In this document: positions 8,758 to 14,179 of the stretch, piece after piece
How the letters are laid out: each line of letters starts with the position of its first letter
How positions within the stretch are numbered: position 1 is the stretch's first letter
Origin: Conidiobolus incongruus B7586
Lineage: Eukaryota > Entomophthoromycota > Entomophthoromycetes > Entomophthorales > Conidiobolaceae
Direction of reading: 5' to 3'
DNA: 14,179 nt
Assembly: GCA_000697335.1 (NCBI GenBank)
Contig: JNEM01016027.1
Coordinates: forward strand, 1 to 14,179
Program-made: the position numbers and the translations under genes
The notes under the pieces: model-generated
What the model was told of the DNA's origin: nothing
What the model saw: only the letters and a program-made list of their open reading frames with translations
The model's database searches: none

Positions 8758-10689
8758 ATAATAAAACTATTAAAAACCTACTAGAAATTAATAATTACCT
8801 ATATTAAATCTATTTATTATTATTTTAAATTTTATTTATAATTTATTTTACTTTAATTTAATATTATACACTATAATACCATTAAAAAAAAGATACCCTT
8901 ATATTATTTTAATAATAATAGTAGCTTAATTACTAAGTAAATCTAAAACTTTAATCTTTAAAAACTTGTTACCCTTTACAAAACTTATATTAAACAACTT
9001 TTGGTTAAGAAAAACATAACTTAAAAAGCTTAAATCTAACAAACTAGTTATTTTATTATAATTAATATATTAAATTATCTCTTTAATATTTTTAAAAACA
9101 AACTAACTACTTATAATAGTTTTAAAAACCTTTATAACTTGAAAACTATCTTAAAAATATAAAGAATTACCTTGATTTAATTTTTAATAAAGATTTAAAA
9201 AATATTTTTAAATTAGCTATTTTTTTAGAAAAATCTATTTATATTTAGTGGTTAACTTATTTCAAACTTAATCTTAAAGAGTTTTTAGGGGGATAACCTA
9301 TTATAAAAATACAAACCTTTAAATAGTTGGAAAAAACCCTTAAAAAAAGATATTACCTAAAAGATTAAGTTTAATTAACAAGAGAAAAGCTTTCTTAACT
9401 TAAATAAAAAACTTTTATAAAGTAATTAATTAAGAAATTTAATGAGATATATTTAAATATATTAAATATCACTAAAGAAGAATAAATCTACAAGTTATGA
9501 TAATGCTTTAATCTTCAAATAAATCTCTAGTTAGTTAATAATAAACATTTTAATAATATGTTTTTTTTAATATTTATAATATAGCAATTATAATTAATAA
9601 TATCTTTTACTTTATAATTAAATTTTTTTATTTTAAAAATTAATCCTTTAAAACTTACTTTAGTTTACTTAAATTTCAAAAGATAAATATTTTTATTTTA
9701 AAACTCTATAAGAAAACTTTTAATAAAGAAGTTAAAGTTTACTTAAGAGTAAATAAAGGTTGCTATTATTATTGAAGGATATAAGTTAATTATAAAGTTA
9801 ATAAATATTTTCTTAAGAAGCAATATCTGTTTAATTTTCAATAATCTTAATTTACCAACCACAAATTAAATTTGAATAATATTAATATCACTTTAAAATT
9901 ACTTCTTTTATAATTAATTAGTAAATTTTAATTTAATCTACAAAAGTTCTAATAGATTAATGATTCCACAAATTAAATTACATATACTAGAGAAATCTAA
10001 CTAATTAAACTATTAGAAACTAGAAATATTCTAGTAACTAATTTATCTTATAATATTTTATCTTTAACTATTATTTTATTATTTGTTTTAATTAGATATT
10101 TTATAAATATACTTGTTAATACTTTAATTAACTCTAGTTATTCTAGTTATATTATCTTTTTTTTTATTATTACAAAATTATCTTTACATACTTAAAAAAG
10201 TAGTTTAGTAATTAAATATATTAGTAATTCAATAGAATAAATATTTAACACTATATTTAGATATTTATCATTACTTCTTAACTACTCTCAATATATTAAA
10301 TTTTTAGTTGGTAATATTAGTTACAATTTTATACTAGATTAAAATTAGTTTAAATACTATAGTTTTTTATCTATAAGTATTATTTTAAAAGGTTACAAAT
10401 CTATTTTATTTATATTATAAAGAAATTAATAGAATTAAGCTTAAAATATCTATATTACCTTATTATAAAACTACTAAATATTTTACCTAATATTAATTTT
10501 ATAATTATATCAAATAATTTTATTATTATAAGCAAAAACTAATATAAAAAACTAATTAAAAACTTTAATAATTTATAAAGATATGTATTTGTTTATTATT
10601 TTTCTATTAATACTTTATTTATTAATTTTAATAAAGTTATAATTAATAACCACTTTTTATATAATATAGTAAGTTAATTTGCTAATATT
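8758..10689 (+). mobile_element. Gag/protease portion of the chromovirus, not recognisable
   Basis: By position between the 5' LTR and the reverse transcriptase, these 1.9 kb should once have held gag and protease. I could not identify a capsid, zinc-knuckle or protease motif with confidence. The region is extremely AT-rich and broken in every frame. The length is typical for gag plus protease of a fungal chromovirus. Confidence 0.5.
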
Positions 10690-11380
10690 CTTGAACTTGT
10701 AAGTAAATTATCTCTTAAATATAATATTAAACACAAAATTGAACTTTTCTTAAGTATACAACTATACTTAAAGTTTGCTTATCATTTATCTCTTAAATAA
10801 TATTAAATTTTAAAAGAAGAAATCTAAAAATTACTTAAAAATAGATATATTAAACTTTTTTCCTCACTATAAAAATCTTTTATTCTTTATATAAAAGGTT
10901 AATAATGGTTAAAGATTATATATTGATAACTATGTTTTAAACTCTAAAACTATTAAAGATAAAACTTTATTACTAAACCTATACAATATTAAGGATAAAC
11001 TACTTAAATCCATTATATTCACTAAATTAAATGTTAGAAATAGTTATTATAATATTAAAGTTAAAGAAAATTCTATTCCCTCAACTATTTTTAATATTTT
11101 ATTAAGCTACTATAAATTTACTATTATAAACTTTAAATTATGTAATGTTTTTACAACTTTCACTTAATTTATTAATTCCCTTTTTAACTTTATTTTTAAT
11201 AATTTTATTATTACTTACTTTGATAATATCTTAATCTATTCAAAAACTAAAGAAGAATATATTTAATATATAAATTAAATTTTACAAATTATTTAAGAAT
11301 ATAAATTATCTTTAAAATTATCAAAATATATTTTTAGTGCTTCTTCTATCTTTTTTTATAGTTATATTATTTTTTTTAAA
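10690..11380 (+). mobile_element. Reverse transcriptase remnant of the chromovirus
   Basis: Several separate conserved blocks are legible. KYNIKHKIEL (10717-10746) resembles the region leading into the domain. FTKLNVRNSYYNIKVKEN (11018-11071) corresponds to the family's FTKLD-R-AY-IR block. ILIYSKTKEE (11228-11257) follows the catalytic loop. Their order and spacing fit Ty3/Gypsy reverse transcriptase. The domain is broken many times and is not functional. Confidence 0.9.
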
Positions 11381-12100
11381 GAATTAACATTGATTTAACT
11401 AAACTTGATAGTATAAAAGTTTTTATTATACTTATAAACAAAGATTAATTTATATTTATACTTAAATTATTAAATTACTTTAAAGGTTTCATTGTTTTTT
11501 TATTGAACTTATAACTTTTCTAACTAATCTCTTGAAAAAAAACTCTCTTTTTAAATAAACCCTATTACACATATTTTATATAAATGTTTTAATTTTTTAT
11601 ATTATTAATATTCTTACTTTATCTATTTTTAATCTTAAACTATTTACTATTATTTTTATTAATTTTAATTCTGTTTTAATTAGTAGATAATTAACCTAAT
11701 TTAAATTTAATTTATACTTTATATTTTAACTATAAGGTAAAATAATAAATAGAGAAGAATAAGTTAAGTTTAACCTTATAAACATTACCTTAAAGCTTAT
11801 AATATTCTAGTTAAAAAAAATAACACTAACTAAATTAAAATACCTAGATTATAAATAAAAACTTTTTAATTTAGTAGAAATAATTAAAAATCATTTATAT
11901 TACTTATTTTGCAACTTTTTCTTAATACTTATAAATTATAAATCACTTATCTATTTAAACACTCAAAAGTATTTATTAAAAAGATAAACTAAATAAATTA
12001 AAATTATCTAAGCTTACCCTTTCTTTACCTAGTATCTCTTAGGTTAATAAAATTATATTGTAGATACTTTGTTAAAAAATCTTATATACCTACCCTTTTA
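11381..12100 (+). mobile_element. RNase H remnant of the chromovirus
   Basis: This lies directly after the reverse transcriptase, in the usual Ty3/Gypsy position. Around 11940-12010, short stretches resemble the family's block with the DH-NL-Y motif and the following R-A-R-W region. The resemblance is partial, and the assignment rests mainly on position between two clear domains. The region is heavily broken. Confidence 0.6.
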
Positions 12101-12279
12101 TTTTACTTATAAAAACCCAATAGATATTAACACAATAATCATTAATAAAATTAATAAAGAATTCATTAAAATACTTTAAGAAATACTATTAAATAATAAT
12201 TTCTTTATTTTAATAAAAGAAGAACTCTTTAAACTATTAGAAAACTAATTAAAATATGTTAAAAGATTTAAAATTATTG

Positions 12280-13090
12280 ATAACTTACTATATTATAATA
12301 ATTATTTATATATCCCTAATATTCTTAAAATTTAACAAGTAATATTTAATAAATATTATAATTACCTGTTAAAGAATATTAAAACTAATTAAAGATTGTT
12401 AAGAGAATTAAAACAAAATATTACTAACCTTTTTTAATTAAATTAATTTAAAAATACACTAATACCTATGTTATATGCTAAAAAATTAAATATAATACCT
12501 AATTAAAATATAGTAAACTTATTCCTTTATAAGTCTTTAATTAAACTTAATAACAAATCTAACTTGATTTTATAAAAATTCTTAAATCAACAACTAGTTA
12601 TAATAACTTACTAAATTTAATTAATTTATTCTTTAAATATACTTATTTTATTTTTTGTTTTAAAACTTCTATAGTTAAAGATATTACAAAACTATTATTC
12701 TTTAATATTTTTACCCATTATAAAATTCTACAAACTATTATATCTGATAAAGATATGTGATTCAACTCTTAATTTTAAAAGTTACTATCCTCTTCCCTTA
12801 AGATTGATTTAACTATATTTATTATTAATTATCATTAAATTAATAAACTTATTAAAAAAACTATTAAAACCTTAAAGTAAATAATTAAAGCTTATATTAA
12901 CATTAATTAGTTAAATTATAATATCTATATTTACCAACTTTAATATTTATTTAATACCTTTATTAATAAATCAACAGGTTTTAACTTTTATTTTATTTAT
13001 TATAGTAAATATCTTAACTCAATAATTATTTTAAAACTTTAAATCAATTTACCTTTAGATGTTATTAAATTTTAATCTAATATTAAACAT
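12280..13090 (+). mobile_element. Integrase core remnant of the chromovirus
   Basis: IISDKDM (12737-12757) matches the family's IISDRG/D block, which carries the second catalytic Asp. About 130 bp later, the region ending in AYININ (12890-12907) corresponds to the block after the catalytic Glu, where the family usually reads LEQYLRAY. Position after RNase H agrees. The core is broken at many sites and is not functional. Confidence 0.85.
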
Positions 13091-13299
13091 ATTAATTCCC
13101 TTGTTAAATTTAACTTAGAAGAGAGTTAAAGGATTATAGAAGAACAATATTTAAAGTTATTTAGGAATCCTCTTAAATATAAAACTAATATGTTTATATA
13201 CTTAAAATAATCTACCCTTAAACTTACCTTACTTAAATTTAGCTTAAATCTAAAATATTTGCTATTATATTATAGCCCTTATAAAATTTAATTTATTGA

Positions 13300-13400
13300 T
13301 TTAAATTTTGAAAATATTATTTTGGAATTGCCCCTAACTTTAAAGATCAACTTTACCTTTCATATATCTAAAATCAAACATTATTTTGAAGATTTTAACA
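13300..13400 (+). mobile_element. Integrase C-terminal block (LPP...FHVS-LKPY type)
   Basis: The stretch LPLTLKINFT (13328-13357) followed directly by FHISKIKHY (13358-13384) closely resembles the LPPSLKIHPVFHVS-LKPY block at the integrase C-terminus of Ty3/Gypsy elements, just before the chromodomain. It is one of the best preserved parts of this fossil. Confidence 0.85.
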
Positions 13401-13439
13401 TTTTTATTAATTTATTAAAGACCCCAAAACTGGATTTAA

Positions 13440-13620
13440 TTATTAATTAAGATAGAGAAAAAGAATACTATATTGATTATATAATTAAATCTAAATCTAT
13501 TAGGAATAAACTTTATTTCTATAGAAAATAAATAGGTTATTTTATTAAAGAAGCTATATAAGAACCTCTAAAAAATATTAAGAATATTTTGACTTATTAT
13601 ACCTATTTACAAAAATCTAA
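13440..13620 (+). mobile_element. Chromodomain remnant of the chromovirus
   Basis: After the integrase C-terminal block come NKLYFYRK (13505-13528), IGYFIKEA (13532-13555) and EPLKNIKNI (13562-13588). These follow the chromodomain pattern of a Y-V-W strand, a GY--EEATW turn and an EP-ENL helix. Chromodomains of this branch are known to steer insertion to heterochromatin carrying methylated histone H3K9. This copy is broken. Confidence 0.85.
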
Positions 13621-13648
13621 AGAGTGTGTCTTTTTTAAAAAACTTATT

Positions 13649-13655
13649 AGAGGAG
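13649..13655 (+). other. Polypurine tract
   Basis: AGAGGAG lies immediately before the 3' LTR, where plus-strand DNA synthesis of LTR elements is primed. It is one of the few G-rich strings in the element and confirms the plus-strand orientation. Confidence 0.75.
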
Positions 13656-14062
13656 TATTAAAAGACTAATTCTTTAAATTCTTATATATACTTTCATATA
13701 ATTCAATTAACTATAAATTATATAATATATTTATATTTTTATAACTAAATTAATTATATAAATAGTATTAAATTATCTAATAAACTATATTTTTCTTTTT
13801 TCTCTCAATATTTATTATTTCTTATCTTTTCTTTTATTTCTAAGTTTGAAACTATATCCTATTAATATTATAGTATATTAACACTACCTAATATAAATCT
13901 TAATATATTAATGACTTATCCTAGTTTAAAGCTTAATTAAACTTTGTTTATATTTGTACACTATAGCTATATTATAAGATTATATTTTATATCACATTAC
14001 TTTTATATTAAGTCTCCCTCTATATTATATTGGTATTTAACACTATGCTTACAATATTAATA
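13656..14062 (+). repeat. 3' LTR of the chromovirus
   Basis: It aligns end to end with 8352-8757. The ends form a short inverted repeat (TATTA and TAATA) matching the termini of the 5' copy. The differences between the two LTRs, roughly one base in eight by eye, are dominated by C/T and G/A exchanges. Confidence 0.88.
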
Positions 14063-14179
14063 GAATTACTAATTTTAGCTAATTTATTAAAATATAAGCT
14101 ATTAAAAATAATATTAAAAATATATTTAAATTTTAACTTAAATATATTAAAATTATATATAAATATAATTAAAAATATA
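14063..14179. other. AT-rich flank beyond the retrotransposon
   Basis: 117 bases of almost pure A/T sequence with no feature. The first five bases do not match those before the 5' LTR, so no target-site duplication can be claimed. Confidence 0.6.

Larger units (their letters stand above)
8352..14062 (+). mobile_element. Decayed Ty3/Gypsy chromovirus LTR retrotransposon
   Basis: This element of about 5.7 kb has two LTRs of about 406 and 407 bp, a polypurine tract before the 3' LTR, and plus-strand remnants in the order reverse transcriptase, RNase H, integrase, C-terminal block, chromodomain. RT before integrase marks Ty3/Gypsy, and the chromodomain marks the chromovirus branch. No gag or protease motif and no clear primer-binding site was recognised between 8758 and about 10690. 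The copy is a fossil with dozens of breaks and very high A+T. The differences between its LTRs are mainly transitions, as expected of RIP-like mutation. It cannot encode working proteins. No target-site duplication is evident at the flanks. Confidence 0.92.

Noticed and set aside
9740-9830. Possible gag zinc-knuckle trace
   Set aside because: The Cys/Tyr-rich codons do not follow the CX2CX4HX4C spacing in any frame well enough to call it.
8347-14067. Target-site duplication of the chromovirus
   Set aside because: The five bases before the 5' LTR (AATAG) and after the 3' LTR (GAATT) do not match, so no duplication is claimed.
1-14179. CRISPR array, bacterial operon or mitochondrial origin
   Set aside because: There are no spaced direct repeats and no clustered prokaryotic genes. 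The AT-rich DNA flanks a typical nuclear fungal gene and a nuclear retrotransposon rather than mitochondrial genes.

Overview
This is a fungal nuclear window dominated by extremely AT-rich DNA (by eye well over 80% A+T). It carries one intact protein-coding gene. The organism is most likely a filamentous ascomycete or another fungus with a repeat-mutating process such as RIP. Three things suggest this: a single-exon PHO84-type phosphate transporter, a Ty3/Gypsy chromovirus whose copy is saturated with C-to-T and G-to-A type change, and a sharp split between balanced-composition gene DNA and AT-rich flanks. I cannot name the species, and other AT-rich fungal lineages are possible.

Layout. Positions 1 to about 3366 form an AT-rich stretch with no intact gene. 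It contains two (TA)n runs, a foldback element at 2376-2499, several perfect palindromes, a less AT-rich patch at about 390-830, and a possible decayed coding remnant at 1576-1890. Positions 3367-4902 on the minus strand encode a 511-residue, 12-helix inorganic phosphate:H+ symporter of the Pho84 family. It is complete, and all the residues known to bind phosphate and couple protons can be seen. Its upstream side (4903 to about 5045) is a compact promoter of intermediate composition, with a TATA box, an STRE-like site and a CACGTT site of the type bound by Pho4/NUC-1 factors. Positions 5046-8351 are again AT-rich with no gene.

Positions 8352-14062 are one heavily decayed LTR retrotransposon on the plus strand: a 5' LTR of about 406 bp, about 4.9 kb of internal DNA, a polypurine tract and a 3' LTR of about 407 bp. 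Recognisable parts run in the order reverse transcriptase, RNase H, integrase core, integrase C-terminal block, chromodomain, which identifies a Ty3/Gypsy chromovirus. Gag and protease were not recognised. The element is a fossil with dozens of breaks. The last 117 bases are AT-rich flank.

The picture is a housekeeping or phosphate-starvation gene surviving as a small island in an AT-rich, probably heterochromatic compartment. No new multi-gene system is visible. The points most worth a second look are the coincidence of the composition boundaries with the gene and its promoter, the putative PHO-type promoter, the 124-bp foldback, and the perfect palindrome just past the stop codon.
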